Counted from the first letter of the stretch, positions 48,028-58,960 are shown. The stretch is DNA of 64,000 nucleotides from Planctomycetota bacterium (GCA_024276605.1 JAJRWX010000009.1:149839-213838), one strand, 5' to 3'. Numbers and translations are program-made. Notes: generated from the letters alone by a model not told the origin.

Positions 48028-50178
48028 CTATTGACGCCAATGATCCAAATCCATCTTTAGCGCACCAACCAAGAAAGACCAACGATCTGTGGCTTCATCA
48101 ATGCGCATGGACGTTGGTTTACCAGCGCCATGGCCAGCCTTAGTTTCGATTCGAATCAACACAGGCGCTGAACCGGAGTGTGCGGCTTGCAATGCTGCTG
48201 CGAATTTGAAACTGTGTGCCGGTACCACGCGATCATCATGATCCCCCGTGGTTATCAAAGTCGCCGGATAAGCCGTTCCCGGTTTCAAATTATGTAACGG
48301 CGAATAGGCACGTAGCGCTTTGAATTCTTCGGCATTATCTGAAGAGCCATAATCAGATGTCCAGGCCCACCCTATGGTAAATTTTTGAAATCTTAACATA
48401 TCCATAACACCAACCGCCGGAAGCGCTGCGCCGAATAGATCGGGACGTTGCGTCATACATGCACCCACCAGCAATCCACCATTACTTCCCCCGCCAATAG
48501 CAAGTTTGGGCGAAGATGTATATTTATTTTCGATCAGCCATTCGCCCGCAGCGATGAAGTCGTCAAACACATTTTGTTTGGTAAGTTTGGTGCCGGACTC
48601 GTGCCACTTCTTACCATATTCGCCACCACCGCGTATATTCGCCACAGCGTAAATACCACCCATTTCCATCCAGACGAGATTACTTACTTTGAATCGTGGG
48701 GTGATCGGGATGTTAAAGCCACCATAGCCGTACAAATAGGTTGGCGTGTTACCATCACGCTTTAATCCCTTCTTGTAATTCAAAAACATCGGTATGCGCG
48801 TGCCGTCTTTACTTTTGTAGAATACCTGTTCAGTAACATAGTCATCAGGATTAAACTTGAGCTTGGGTTGCTTGAAGATCGTATTCTCGCCGGTCTCAGC
48901 ATTGTATCGGTACACAATGCCCGGATCCGTAAAACTGGTGAACTTATAGAACGTCTCGGGGTCGTCATTGCGTCCGGTGAACCCGCTCACTGAGCCAATA
49001 CCTGGAAGTGTTACATCACGCACATAAGTTCCATCGGTCTCGAATACTTTAACCACACTATGGGCGTCTCTGAGATAATGGGCGATAAACTTACCGCCAA
49101 CAGCCGAGACCGATAGAAGGGTATCTTTCGATTCAGGTATCAACTCGGTCCAATGCTCACGTTTCGGCATGTCCGTGTTAATGGCCACAACACGCTTTCG
49201 CGGAGCATCCAAGTCTGTTAAGAACCAAAAAACCGGGCCGTCGTTGTCAATAAAACTGTATTGAGCCTCAAAAATATCAATCAGTTTGTAGAATATACGT
49301 CTTCCCTCGCGCAGATTGCGGTAGGTAATCATGTTTTGTCGAAGCGTACCACGCGTAAGTGGGATGATGAGATAGTGCCCATCGTCCGTCACCTGGGCAG
49401 ATATACCAATTTCCTTATCATCCGGTCTGTCAAACACCAGCCGATCTGCTGATTGTTCATTTCCCATCCGATGGTAGTACAGTTGTTGAAAGTAATTGAC
49501 ATCCTGGTATTTACCATCACTTTTTGGCTCATCATACCGACTATAAAAGAAACCATGACCTCGCTTCGTCCAAGTAACGCCTGAAAACTTGATCCATTTC
49601 AGATGATCGGTAAGGTCTTCGCCGGTGGCAATATCTCGTACGTGCCACTCCTGCCAGTCAGAACCTGACGCGGACAGGCCGTAAGCCACATGGCTGCCGG
49701 TCGTTGAAACAGATATTCCGCTGAGGGCCACCGTACCATCTTTAGAAAATGTATTGGGGTCGATCAGCATGATCGGTTCATCTTCGATGCCGTGGGCATA
49801 ATAGATGACGCTATGATTTTGTAGTCCGTCATTCTTGCTAAAAAAGTATCCTCCGGCCTTCTTGAATGGCACACCATATTTTTCGTAATCCCACAGCGCC
49901 TTCATACGGTTACGAATCTTCTGACGCTGTTTGATACTGTTAAGATAACCAAAAGACACCTTGTTTTCCGCTTCAATCCATGCCCGTGTCTCAGACGAAT
50001 CCGTATCTTCAAGCCATCGATAGGGGTCAGCTACCTTAACACCATGATAATCGTCTATCTGATTAGACTTGCGTGCTTTGGGATATGTCATACCCGCAGC
50101 CGCGGCACTGGTGACCACCATACCGACCAAGAGAACGCAAACCATCGAGCCATGAATACGAGCTAATTTCTTCATCAT
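48028..50178 (-). CDS. Prolyl oligopeptidase family (S9A) serine peptidase
   Basis: YPKARKSNQIDDYHGVKVADPYRWLED; AIGGGSNGGLLVGACMTQRPDLF; catalytic D/H region GDHDDRVVPAHSFKF. Confidence 0.93.
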   Translation of the reverse strand: MMKKLARIHGSMVCVLLVGMVVTSAAAAGMTYPKARKSNQIDDYHGVKVADPYRWLEDTDSSETRAWIEAENKVSFGYLNSIKQRQKIRNRMKALWDYEKYGVPFKKAGGYFFSKNDGLQNHSVIYYAHGIEDEPIMLIDPNTFSKDGTVALSGISVSTTGSHVAYGLSASGSDWQEWHVRDIATGEDLTDHLKWIKFSGVTWTKRGHGFFYSRYDEPKSDGKYQDVNYFQQLYYHRMGNEQSADRLVFDRPDDKEIGISAQVTDDGHYLIIPLTRGTLRQNMITYRNLREGRRIFYKLIDIFEAQYSFIDNDGPVFWFLTDLDAPRKRVVAINTDMPKREHWTELIPESKDTLLSVSAVGGKFIAHYLRDAHSVVKVFETDGTYVRDVTLPGIGSVSGFTGRNDDPETFYKFTSFTDPGIVYRYNAETGENTIFKQPKLKFNPDDYVTEQVFYKSKDGTRIPMFLNYKKGLKRDGNTPTYLYGYGGFNIPITPRFKVSNLVWMEMGGIYAVANIRGGGEYGKKWHESGTKLTKQNVFDDFIAAGEWLIENKYTSSPKLAIGGGSNGGLLVGACMTQRPDLFGAALPAVGVMDMLRFQKFTIGWAWTSDYGSSDNAEEFKALRAYSPLHNLKPGTAYPATLITTGDHDDRVVPAHSFKFAAALQAAHSGSAPVLIRIETKAGHGAGKPTSMRIDEATDRWSFLVGALKMDLDHWRQ

Positions 50179-50625
50179 TCACATCCTTCCACAGCACATT
50201 CCGAGCTACGCCTTTTAGCAAGCTCACTTATTGTGACGGTATTGGAACACCGGCGTGTCCCCACCCTTCTCGCGTTCGTGGTGATTCCACAAAAGCGAAA
50301 ACACTACAACGTTAGCATATTTACATCCAAACCTAAAACACTCTACCATGAAACAAGCCGTCGGCCAGTTTGAGTGAACTCGACGGTATCAGGATTGTCA
50401 CTTGTACACGAGTCGAAATGCGTAAACAAGTCCCTCAACTTCGCGTTCAGCAACCCCAGTAAGCTCCTTTTTCGTGGAACAGTCAAACTCCATTTCATCA
50501 AGAACGATAACCACAAAAAACGATACACCGTAACGCAACATGCCATATCCACGCGACGGCATCTCGCAGGGCTATCGCCTGGGGGTTAATATACACTGGG
50601 TCGTTGACTATAAGGATTCTCGGCT

Positions 50626-51999
50626 ATGGAAGAGCACATACTCACATCACTTAAGCAACAGATTGCCGGTTTCCCTAAATCTCCCGGTGTCTACCTCATG
50701 AAGAATGCCGAAGGGCGCGTACTCTATGTTGGCAAAGCCAAGGATTTGCGTAGTCGAACCGGTAGTTACTTCCAACCTTCCACCGATCTACTCAATACCC
50801 GAGGACCGGACATCTGTCGTATGGTAGACCAGGTACGCGACATCGACATTATCGAATGTGACAGCGAAGTCGATGCGTTGCTCAAAGAAAACAGGTTGAT
50901 TAAAGACATTCAACCGCCGCATAACGCGATGCTCAAGGATGGCAAAACCTTTCCCTACATCGAAATCACGACGGGCGATGATTTTCCCGGGGTCTTCGTC
51001 ACCCGCAAACCTCGTCTCAAAGGTAGCAAACTCTACGGACCGTTCATTTCAGCCCCCGCCATTAGAGACGCGGTCAACGCCTTGCAAAAGGCTTTCAAAT
51101 TTCGTACCTGCGAGATGGATATACGAGCCGACGATGAGTCACGGCGATTCTTTCGACCATGCTTACTGCACGCCATCAATCAATGTACCGCCCCGTGCGC
51201 TGATTTAATCAATCGAGAAGAATACAGAAAAGACATCGACCGCTTGAAAAAACTCTTAGCCAGCAAGCGACAGACACTTTTGCGCCAACTAAAAAGCGAC
51301 ATGGACGAGGCATCCCGACAACAGCTGTTTGAAGAGGCCGCCGTACTTCGTGATCGTATCAAAGCCATCAAGTCGCTATCGCTGTCAGGCGACGTACGCG
51401 AAGACGTTCAACCCGAACTGTTTTACGTCGATCCGCGCGTCGGGTTGGAAAAGCTGGCTTCACTACTAGATATGGAAACACCGCCACGCAGTATTGAGGG
51501 TATCGACATCGCCCACTTGGCCGGCAGTGATACCGTTGGGTCGCTCGTATGTTTTATCGATGGTAAACCTTTCAAAAACGGATACCGAAGATACAAAATC
51601 AAATCCGTCGAAGGGATAGACGACTATGCATCCATTCGAGAAGTCATCACGCGGCGTTACCGTTACGCGGCTGATGGAGAGGAACTATTCCCCGATGTCA
51701 TCCTGATTGACGGCGGATTGGGGCAGCTTCACGCGGGGATGGAGGCCTTTAGCCTCATGAACATGCGCCCACCTATGGTGATATCACTGGCTAAGCGAGA
51801 GGAAGAGATTTATATCCAAGCCCGCAGCGCCCCGGTTAGGTTGCTGCGAAACAGCCCGGCGCTGCGATTATTGCAGTCTATCCGTGACGAAGCGCACCGC
51901 TTCGCCCAACACTACCACCACATGCTTCGCAAAACCACGACATTCAACGATTACGAAAATCAAGGGAGAGGCATCCCCAAGCGGGATAAGGAGCACTAG
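50626..51999 (+). CDS. uvrC: Excinuclease ABC subunit C, apparently lacking the C-terminal HhH domain
   Basis: PKSPGVYLMKNAEGRVLYVGKAKDLRSRTGSYF (GIY-YIG); UVR motif; IEGIDIAHLAGSDTVGSLVCFIDGKPFKNGYRRYKIK; IRDEAHRFAQHYHHMLR. Confidence 0.9.
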   Translation: MEEHILTSLKQQIAGFPKSPGVYLMKNAEGRVLYVGKAKDLRSRTGSYFQPSTDLLNTRGPDICRMVDQVRDIDIIECDSEVDALLKENRLIKDIQPPHNAMLKDGKTFPYIEITTGDDFPGVFVTRKPRLKGSKLYGPFISAPAIRDAVNALQKAFKFRTCEMDIRADDESRRFFRPCLLHAINQCTAPCADLINREEYRKDIDRLKKLLASKRQTLLRQLKSDMDEASRQQLFEEAAVLRDRIKAIKSLSLSGDVREDVQPELFYVDPRVGLEKLASLLDMETPPRSIEGIDIAHLAGSDTVGSLVCFIDGKPFKNGYRRYKIKSVEGIDDYASIREVITRRYRYAADGEELFPDVILIDGGLGQLHAGMEAFSLMNMRPPMVISLAKREEEIYIQARSAPVRLLRNSPALRLLQSIRDEAHRFAQHYHHMLRKTTTFNDYENQGRGIPKRDKEH

Positions 52000-52105
52000 T
52001 GCTTTGTCACAGCTAAATCTTAGGGTTGTGTTTATCCGATCAGAGCCGCGACCGTGAGGGAGCGGACTTCGCGAACCCTAAACTTAAGGTGTGACACAGC
52101 ACTAG
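51996..52105. mobile_element. MITE-like near-palindromic element A with terminal inverted repeats
   Basis: Ends CTAGTGCTTTGTCACA/TGTGACACAGCACTAG (15/16), inner TTAGGGTT/AACCCTAA, central GAGCCGCGACCGTGAGGGAGCGG hairpin. Confidence 0.75.
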
Positions 52106-52130
52106 CGCACAGTTGATGATCATGTGACAA

Positions 52131-52997
52131 TTAAGCGCTGCGGCGTCGGATTGATTTGATCCACAAGATAGGTAGGGCAGCCAATAGCAACACAAGCACG
52201 CCCGGCTCGGGGACGACACTAAAAACGACACCATCCAAGCTGCGGCGGCTGAAATCGAGACCTGCATCAGATATGTCGTCGATGGGACCGTTCAAGAGTG
52301 GGTCGCCATTGGTTAAACGCGAGATCGTGACACTATCTTGTCCAGCAAGAATTTCCTTTAGTGCAGCCGCCCCGCTGAAACTCTCGAATGGATTAAACGT
52401 ACCCGCCGCGTCAAACAATGGATCGGTGACAATGGCAAGGACATCAGCAAAGATATTACCCGACACGCTGATAGGCCCGGCATCGAAATCGAATGTTTCC
52501 GTACCGTTAGAAAATCGCCCCTCACTATCGACTTGCTGCCGCGAGGAGAATGTGAAATTCACATCGTAAAAACCGAACCGATTAACCGACAAACCGGCAT
52601 CCATCAATACTGAGCCACTGATTTGAGTCGACTGCCCGCCAACGTCAGTTGTTAGCGAATACAACAAGGGAACGACTTGACTATCCCCATCCAAGGCCGT
52701 GCTGAGTGATACATCAAACGTAGGTAGAAACCGCCTACCGGTAGAAACATCCAACGAGATGGGGCCTTGCAGGGTGAGATCACCAATGCCGAAGTCTAGC
52801 GGATTACCGAAGAAGTTGTTGTTAATGAGCAAGTCAGCACCACCGCTCAGAATATTTCGCTGCCCCTGAACGTTGAAATTGGTGTAAGCCAAACCCGTGC
52901 CAACATTGTTGATCAAATCGCCGCGTACGTCGGGACTAACCCAACACATCACTACGAATAAAATGCAAATACATCTACGCCCAACATTCATGCGCAC
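52131..52997 (-). CDS. PEP-CTERM sorted secreted protein
   Basis: Signal peptide; C-terminal SVVPEPGVLVLLLAALPILWIKSIRRRSA. Confidence 0.88.
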   Translation of the reverse strand: MRMNVGRRCICILFVVMCWVSPDVRGDLINNVGTGLAYTNFNVQGQRNILSGGADLLINNNFFGNPLDFGIGDLTLQGPISLDVSTGRRFLPTFDVSLSTALDGDSQVVPLLYSLTTDVGGQSTQISGSVLMDAGLSVNRFGFYDVNFTFSSRQQVDSEGRFSNGTETFDFDAGPISVSGNIFADVLAIVTDPLFDAAGTFNPFESFSGAAALKEILAGQDSVTISRLTNGDPLLNGPIDDISDAGLDFSRRSLDGVVFSVVPEPGVLVLLLAALPILWIKSIRRRSA

Positions 52998-53524
52998 TTC
53001 CCTTACAACACCAACCCATTCACGGTGCAGACCACTACGCCGCCAAACGAAAACCCTACTTCCGGCGCATATTGAACCCTATAACCAACCGCTGGATGCT
53101 ATATCGGCAGCCCCCCTTAGCAAAGCTCGCTCATTCTTGCCCGCTTCCCTGACGCATGTCAACGTTTGGACCAACATTTCATATTATCGGACGTAACACT
53201 GGGAACTCGTCCAACATATGTGTATTAGCGCGTGATACGATTGGTTGCAACACAAACCGATGTGTCTAATCGAACCTGCGAACGACCTGGATACTTACCA
53301 CGCTAGTATAATAACCACATCCGATGTACGAGCGTAAGCAGCCCTTGTTTTGGAATGGTCACCAAGATCGTGCCATAGTACGCTGATTATCCCCATTACC
53401 TTTACCATACTGCTCCCTTGAGCGTCTGACCCTATGGACTTGGACTAGACATCTTCCCAGGATACGATTGAAAAGATACACTATCACAGCTACGACTGAC
53501 GACGGATTGTCATCACAAACCCTT

Positions 53525-54313
53525 ATGAACAAGAAAAATCATTATATTAGAGCATCCATCCGGTTATTGGCTATCACAGGCACATTGACCATCGCGGGTT
53601 GCGGATCAGTCGCAGTAGGTCCGGCCAATGTTGATCCGAATGTGCGCATCGTCTTATTCGGTGATTCCACCACTGATGGACCTTCTGAGATGAACTATGC
53701 CGAGTTTCTACCTGACTTGTTAAATGAACCCTCCAGCGCTTTTTCCAATCAAGGGAAAAGCGGCGAGAACACGACGGACGGACGGATCCGCCTGCACGAA
53801 TTACTTGAATCCGTAGTTTTCCCCAACGCCCATGTACTGCTGTATTGGCAGGGTGGTAATGATATTTCCGACTTCACGAAGGATATGGATCCCCTACTCT
53901 TTCGATCGCCGGACGATGACTCATACCCTTTCCAGGATGAACTAATAACCCAATTGGATACGGCACAGGCCAACATCGAATCAGCCATCGCTTCTGCTCA
54001 GCAAGCAGGCTATGAAGTTTTCGTCGCCACTTATTTCTTCATTCCCGATGCCATCCTTGAATGTGACTCCCTTTTGTTCGACATCATCATCCCCGGCCAA
54101 GCGCGTAACGCTAATGGATACCTGCGAAAACTAAACGAACGCATCCGTTTGGCTGCTGCGAACCGAAATGCTCAGCTTGTAGACATTGCCACGTTGGACG
54201 AAACGCTGCGCGCCACCCTGGACAACTACGATGATTGCAATCACCTCAGCGCAAGGGGTAACGAGATCGCCGCCCAATTCTTTGCCGGTGTTATCACCAA
54301 GTCACCACTTTAA
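53525..54313 (+). CDS. SGNH/GDSL hydrolase lipoprotein
   Basis: Lipobox TLTIAGCG; VRIVLFGDSTTDG; WQGGNDI; NHLSARGNEI. Confidence 0.85.
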   Translation: MNKKNHYIRASIRLLAITGTLTIAGCGSVAVGPANVDPNVRIVLFGDSTTDGPSEMNYAEFLPDLLNEPSSAFSNQGKSGENTTDGRIRLHELLESVVFPNAHVLLYWQGGNDISDFTKDMDPLLFRSPDDDSYPFQDELITQLDTAQANIESAIASAQQAGYEVFVATYFFIPDAILECDSLLFDIIIPGQARNANGYLRKLNERIRLAAANRNAQLVDIATLDETLRATLDNYDDCNHLSARGNEIAAQFFAGVITKSPL

Positions 54314-54397
54314 GTTCCCTCTCGAAAACTTCGCAATCAATCTATCACAAATGTGACGTCCGGACTCTTTTCTGCTATCGTCAAGACAGGAAAGCCT

Positions 54398-55576
54398 ATG
54401 AAAACAGCATACTTTGATTGTTTTAACGGTGCGGGGGGTGATATGATTGTGGCCTCGTTACTTGATGCCGGCGCAGAGGCCTCGTCTTTCAGAGAGGGTC
54501 TGTATTCACTAGGCGTCACGGGCTACGAAATTATTATCGAAAAAGTATGCAAACAAGGCTTCGCCGCGACTCGCTTTGATGTTCGTCTAGATGAATCGAC
54601 CGACCAGCCTCATCGCCACCTCAAGCACGTTGTGGAAATTATCAGCCAATCAGCGCTACCGGCATCGGTTAAAGATCAATCCATCCGCGTGTTTGAGCGC
54701 CTCGCCAAAGCGGAGGCAGCCGTTCACGGTAGTACGATTGAGCAAGTGCATTTTCATGAAGTCGGCGCGATCGACGCGATTGTCGATGTCACCGGAACGA
54801 TGCTCGCTTTGCATCTGTTGGGTGTGGATCGCGTGGTCAGCTCCGCAATCCCCGTCGGCTCGGGGACTGTCACATGCCAGCACGGCGTCATGCCCGTTCC
54901 CGCACCTGCCACAGCCGAGCTTCTTAAAGGCGTACCCTTGGCCGCAACAGACGAAACCGGCGAGCTTACCACGCCAACCGCCGCTGCTTTACTGACGACT
55001 CTGGCTGAGGACTTCGGGCCGCTTCCGTCGATGAGCCTCGAATCGATCGGCCTGGGCGCGGGCACGCGCGACGGCCAAAGGCGTCCCAACGTCCTACGCG
55101 TCATGCTGGGATGTGAGACCTGCCATACCACAATCCCCGGAACCGAAACCGACCTCATCACCGTACTGGAAACCAACCTCGACGATACCACACCTGAAAT
55201 CGTGGGTTATTGCATCGAACGATTACTCGACAAGGGTGCACTAGACGTCTACGCGATGCCGATACAGATGAAGAAGTCTCGACCGGGTTTAATCCTGACG
55301 GTTCTTTGCCCTGCGGATCGAGTGTCGGCGATGGAGCGGATTGTGTTCTCAGAAACGAAAACGCTAGGTATTCGCCGCATGGAAGCGCGGCGAACCAAGC
55401 TCATGCGTAGACAAGAAACGGTCAGTACACCCTTCGGCGAGATACGCATGAAAATCACGGCACTGGATGGCACGGCTCACGCTTCACCTGAATACGAAGA
55501 TTGTCGCAGCGCAGCCAAGCAACATCATGTGCCCATTAGTGAAGTGATGACCGCAGCCATGAGGGCTTGGTCATAA
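54398..55576 (+). CDS. larC: Nickel pincer cofactor biosynthesis protein LarC
   Basis: TAYFDCFNGAGGDMIVASLLDAGA; HFHEVGAIDAIVDVTG; ETNLDDTTPEIVGYCIERLL. Confidence 0.92.
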   Translation: MKTAYFDCFNGAGGDMIVASLLDAGAEASSFREGLYSLGVTGYEIIIEKVCKQGFAATRFDVRLDESTDQPHRHLKHVVEIISQSALPASVKDQSIRVFERLAKAEAAVHGSTIEQVHFHEVGAIDAIVDVTGTMLALHLLGVDRVVSSAIPVGSGTVTCQHGVMPVPAPATAELLKGVPLAATDETGELTTPTAAALLTTLAEDFGPLPSMSLESIGLGAGTRDGQRRPNVLRVMLGCETCHTTIPGTETDLITVLETNLDDTTPEIVGYCIERLLDKGALDVYAMPIQMKKSRPGLILTVLCPADRVSAMERIVFSETKTLGIRRMEARRTKLMRRQETVSTPFGEIRMKITALDGTAHASPEYEDCRSAAKQHHVPISEVMTAAMRAWS

Positions 55577-55648
55577 CCTACGTCGCAGCAAGAGCGTCGT
55601 GAACCAGGCAGATAAACGTCCAAGCATCACGACAGGGAGGTCGGTGTT

Positions 55649-56251
55649 TTGCCATATACACTTTTCATCCTAGCCCAAATCCCTTCATCGGATCAAGGCT
55701 TTAGCTCCATCAAATTGTTGTTACTCGGTGCTGGTATCATAGGCATATCGATCATCATGCGCTCAACAGCTAAGCGGGTCCGTGAGTCTCGAGAGCCAGG
55801 CTCACCCGCGCGGCAACGCTACGCAAAAATGACCCAAGAAATCACGGCGAAACGAGACCTGGAAGCGATCATGGTCGAGCTGGACGAACTAGCCCGGCAA
55901 ATTCATGGTCGTATCGACACGAAATTCGCCAAGCTCGAATCAATCATACGTGACGCGGATGAACGTATCGAGCGACTATCCAAACTCGCCGACACACCAC
56001 GACAACCATCCGCCTTGGATATTACGGTCGGTGATAACGAACCGGATGGCCCTTCAAAGCCTGCACAGCCCAGGCCGGCAAGCTCCGATCAGCCCCCCCA
56101 TATGCACGAGGAGATATACCGACTTGCCGATGCCGGTGTCTCTGCGGTGGACATTGCAGCTAAGGTTAGCCGCATGACCGGCGAAATCGAGTTGATCCTA
56201 TCTCTGCGTAAAACACAGATGCAAGCTAGCGCAAGCGCTACTCAACTGTAG
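55649..56251 (+). CDS. Membrane-anchored coiled-coil protein (DUF2802/DUF6115-like C-term)
   Basis: N-terminal TM, coiled coil, HEEIYRLADAGVSAVDIAAKVSRMTGEIELILSLRK; TTG start with GGGAGG RBS. Confidence 0.6.
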   Translation: MPYTLFILAQIPSSDQGFSSIKLLLLGAGIIGISIIMRSTAKRVRESREPGSPARQRYAKMTQEITAKRDLEAIMVELDELARQIHGRIDTKFAKLESIIRDADERIERLSKLADTPRQPSALDITVGDNEPDGPSKPAQPRPASSDQPPHMHEEIYRLADAGVSAVDIAAKVSRMTGEIELILSLRKTQMQASASATQL

Positions 56252-56459
56252 GATCCAGGGGGCTGTTTCAACTGAGATGACGCACGATTGAACATGGAAC
56301 TTGGGTTGAAAATACTCTAACAACTCGTCATACGCGACGAAGGATGTGTTTTAGGCGGAAATTTTTGTATAATCCCCAGCACAGGTGATAGTCGCCATTA
56401 AGAAAAAACGTATGATAAACCATGCGTGATATCGATGTCTCTCATACAGGAAGCAGTCG

Positions 56460-57278
56460 ATGGGCCTTCGCGTAACTTTTCTCAGTGGACCCAGACATAG
56501 TGGCAAGAGTGCCCTATCGCGCTTGATGATTACCCGCCTGTATAAACAAAAACCACACTACATTCGCCTAGTCGATCACTTGGTAGGGAAAAAAGCACCT
56601 AGTATCGAATTACAAGAACCGGCGTCAAAATACGGTGTCGAGACAGCCAGTTGGCTGGACTACGACCCGGAGCGTATCATTGAAATCCTTTCCGATACGT
56701 TAACCGCTATACACAAAAGGGATCGTTTCGGAACCGTGCTCATCGACGCCGATGCGGACGCCACACTACGCTGTGCTTATCCATATGACCATCGCATCTT
56801 CGTCATGCCGGTACCTTCTATGATCGAGGACGTATTCCGCGACCCGCAGCGGGCAGCCATTGAACTGCAGCGTGTGCTCGATGATACCGCAGCGTTCGCT
56901 TCGGAAATCTTCGGCCTATTCTCCAGCGACTCGATCAATGAGGTTGACCCTTCCGAGGAACGAGCCGACTTGAGCGACTCCCAAATGCGACACTTCCTCT
57001 ATTCTCCTCTGGGAGACGAATTAGCCACCCGCATTCAACTCCAGCCTGCCTATCATGGCTTGGTCGAAAGCGATGTGGTCATTGTCAATTCCGGCGTCGG
57101 CGTGCGCGGACCGAAAACGAAGGAGTGTTTGCGTCGTATATCCCATTTACTCGAAAGGACGCGCGGGCAAACCGATCGGCAACACGACCTCTTCGAATGC
57201 AACCTTAGCGACAAAGCGAGTAAGATCGAGCGCAGAATGTTACGCGCACTTCGCCCCATGTGCCTGGGCGGCAAGTGA
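56460..57278 (+). CDS. P-loop NTPase of unknown function
   Basis: LSGPRHSGKSALSRLM Walker A; TVLIDADADATLR. Confidence 0.6.
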   Translation: MGLRVTFLSGPRHSGKSALSRLMITRLYKQKPHYIRLVDHLVGKKAPSIELQEPASKYGVETASWLDYDPERIIEILSDTLTAIHKRDRFGTVLIDADADATLRCAYPYDHRIFVMPVPSMIEDVFRDPQRAAIELQRVLDDTAAFASEIFGLFSSDSINEVDPSEERADLSDSQMRHFLYSPLGDELATRIQLQPAYHGLVESDVVIVNSGVGVRGPKTKECLRRISHLLERTRGQTDRQHDLFECNLSDKASKIERRMLRALRPMCLGGK

Positions 57279-57409
57279 GCCTCAACCATCCTCACTTCAC
57301 TTATGGCAGCTAAGCAGCACTGTTCATCGCGCACTTGCGTGACCGTACCTGCTCTTCTACATTGCCGGAGACGATGACAACAATTTCCTTTTGATACGGG
57401 TGTAACATC

Positions 57410-58372
57410 TTGGCCATCATCGCAGGTATTGATGAAGCAGGTTACGGACCTACGCTAGGCCCCCTCGTCGTCTCGGCAACTGTATTTAGAATCCCTGACG
57501 AAAAGATCAACGAATCCATGTGGGATTTACTCCGCGATTCCTGCTCACCCGCCACCAAAAAACGGACTCAAAAACTAATTATTGCAGATAGTAAGAAACT
57601 TTACACTAAATCATCAGGGATTACCCCACTCGAACGTACAGCCCTGGTTATGTTGTCTCTCACCGACAAACTACCCACGACCTTTCGTGAATATATCAGC
57701 GCCGTGGCCCCGAACATCGTGGAGGAGTTAGCTGCCTACCCGTGGTATGCAGATGCCTCATTTAACGTTCCCCTCAGCGAAGGTGTAGGTGATATTGCCA
57801 CCCGTGCCAATGCGATCAAGCGTAACTGTAAACAACAAGGGGTTGAACTATTGGGCGTATACAGCACCCCGCTCCTAGAGGGTGCTTTCAATCAAATTGT
57901 CAGTCGTACCCACAACAAAGCAACAGCCTTATTGGGGCTAGTTCTCAAGCTTATGTCAACGATAATGCGTAAAGGGCGCCATGAACACGTGCGCATTTGT
58001 GTTGACCGGCTCGGCGGTCGGCAACGCTATCGTGACACACTCAGCACTTCCTGGCCTACACACACATTGAAAATCGTAGAAGAATCACCACAACGAAGTG
58101 CCTATCGTTTAGCGCGAGCCTCACAGATCGCTGACATTGATTTCACGACTAACGGTGAAGATCGCCACCTGCCAATTGCACTAGCTAGTGTATACAGCAA
58201 ATACCTTCGAGAAATGTGTATGCACGCATTCAACACCTATTGGGCCAAGCAGATGCCAGGACTTAAACCCACGGCTGGCTATTACACCGATGCCAAACGC
58301 TGGCTGGCAGATACGGACGACGCCATTAACCAGCTCGGGATCGATCGCAACATGCTGATTCGACTGCGATAG
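57410..58372 (+). CDS. Divergent RNase HII-like protein
   Basis: AGIDEAGYGPTLGPLVVSATVF; IADSKKLY; CVDRLGG; IALASVYSKYLREMCM. Confidence 0.65.
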   Translation: MAIIAGIDEAGYGPTLGPLVVSATVFRIPDEKINESMWDLLRDSCSPATKKRTQKLIIADSKKLYTKSSGITPLERTALVMLSLTDKLPTTFREYISAVAPNIVEELAAYPWYADASFNVPLSEGVGDIATRANAIKRNCKQQGVELLGVYSTPLLEGAFNQIVSRTHNKATALLGLVLKLMSTIMRKGRHEHVRICVDRLGGRQRYRDTLSTSWPTHTLKIVEESPQRSAYRLARASQIADIDFTTNGEDRHLPIALASVYSKYLREMCMHAFNTYWAKQMPGLKPTAGYYTDAKRWLADTDDAINQLGIDRNMLIRLR

Positions 58373-58495
58373 TAGTATTTATTTGTAGCTGCCATAAACA
58401 TTCTCGGCTTCCCCCATTATTCATTCAACATTGACACACGCACCCCCAAGGCGTATTCTGCGTTGCGCGAACGATTGTGTAACGGAGACGACGAC

Positions 58496-58861
58496 GTGTC
58501 CATTGAAAAATGGTCTGATGCGATTTTGGTTGTTGAATTGCAGGACGATCCTGCATTCACGGATGATCTCAACGCGCTGCTCGATCGCGCGGATAAAAAC
58601 CATAACATAGCCGTAGTCCTCAACTTCGTAGCCATCAATTACATCAACTCATCAAACATTGCCAAACTATTGAAACTACGCAAACAGTTATTGGTCGCCA
58701 AACAAAAAATGGTCCTATGCGAAATCAGCAATAATGCATGGGGTATCTTTCTGGTTACGGGTCTAGACAAAGTGTTTGAGTTTGCAGATAGCGTCGCCAC
58801 TGCCCTGGCATCCGTTCAACTCGCCGCGGAGTCTCCACCTTATACCAATTCTGAAAACTAA
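58496..58861 (+). CDS. STAS-domain anti-sigma factor antagonist
   Basis: AVVLNFVAINYINSSNIAKLLKLRKQLLVAKQKMVLCEISNNAWGIFLVTGLDKVFEFADS; GTG start with GGAG RBS. Confidence 0.85.
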   Translation: MSIEKWSDAILVVELQDDPAFTDDLNALLDRADKNHNIAVVLNFVAINYINSSNIAKLLKLRKQLLVAKQKMVLCEISNNAWGIFLVTGLDKVFEFADSVATALASVQLAAESPPYTNSEN

Positions 58862-58960
58862 GGAACCGCAACGGTGAAGTCACACCGCTACGATCGTTGG
58901 ATACGCGATAATATGCCATTCGCAGCGCTTGGCCTATTACAATACACCCTGGCAATTCGT

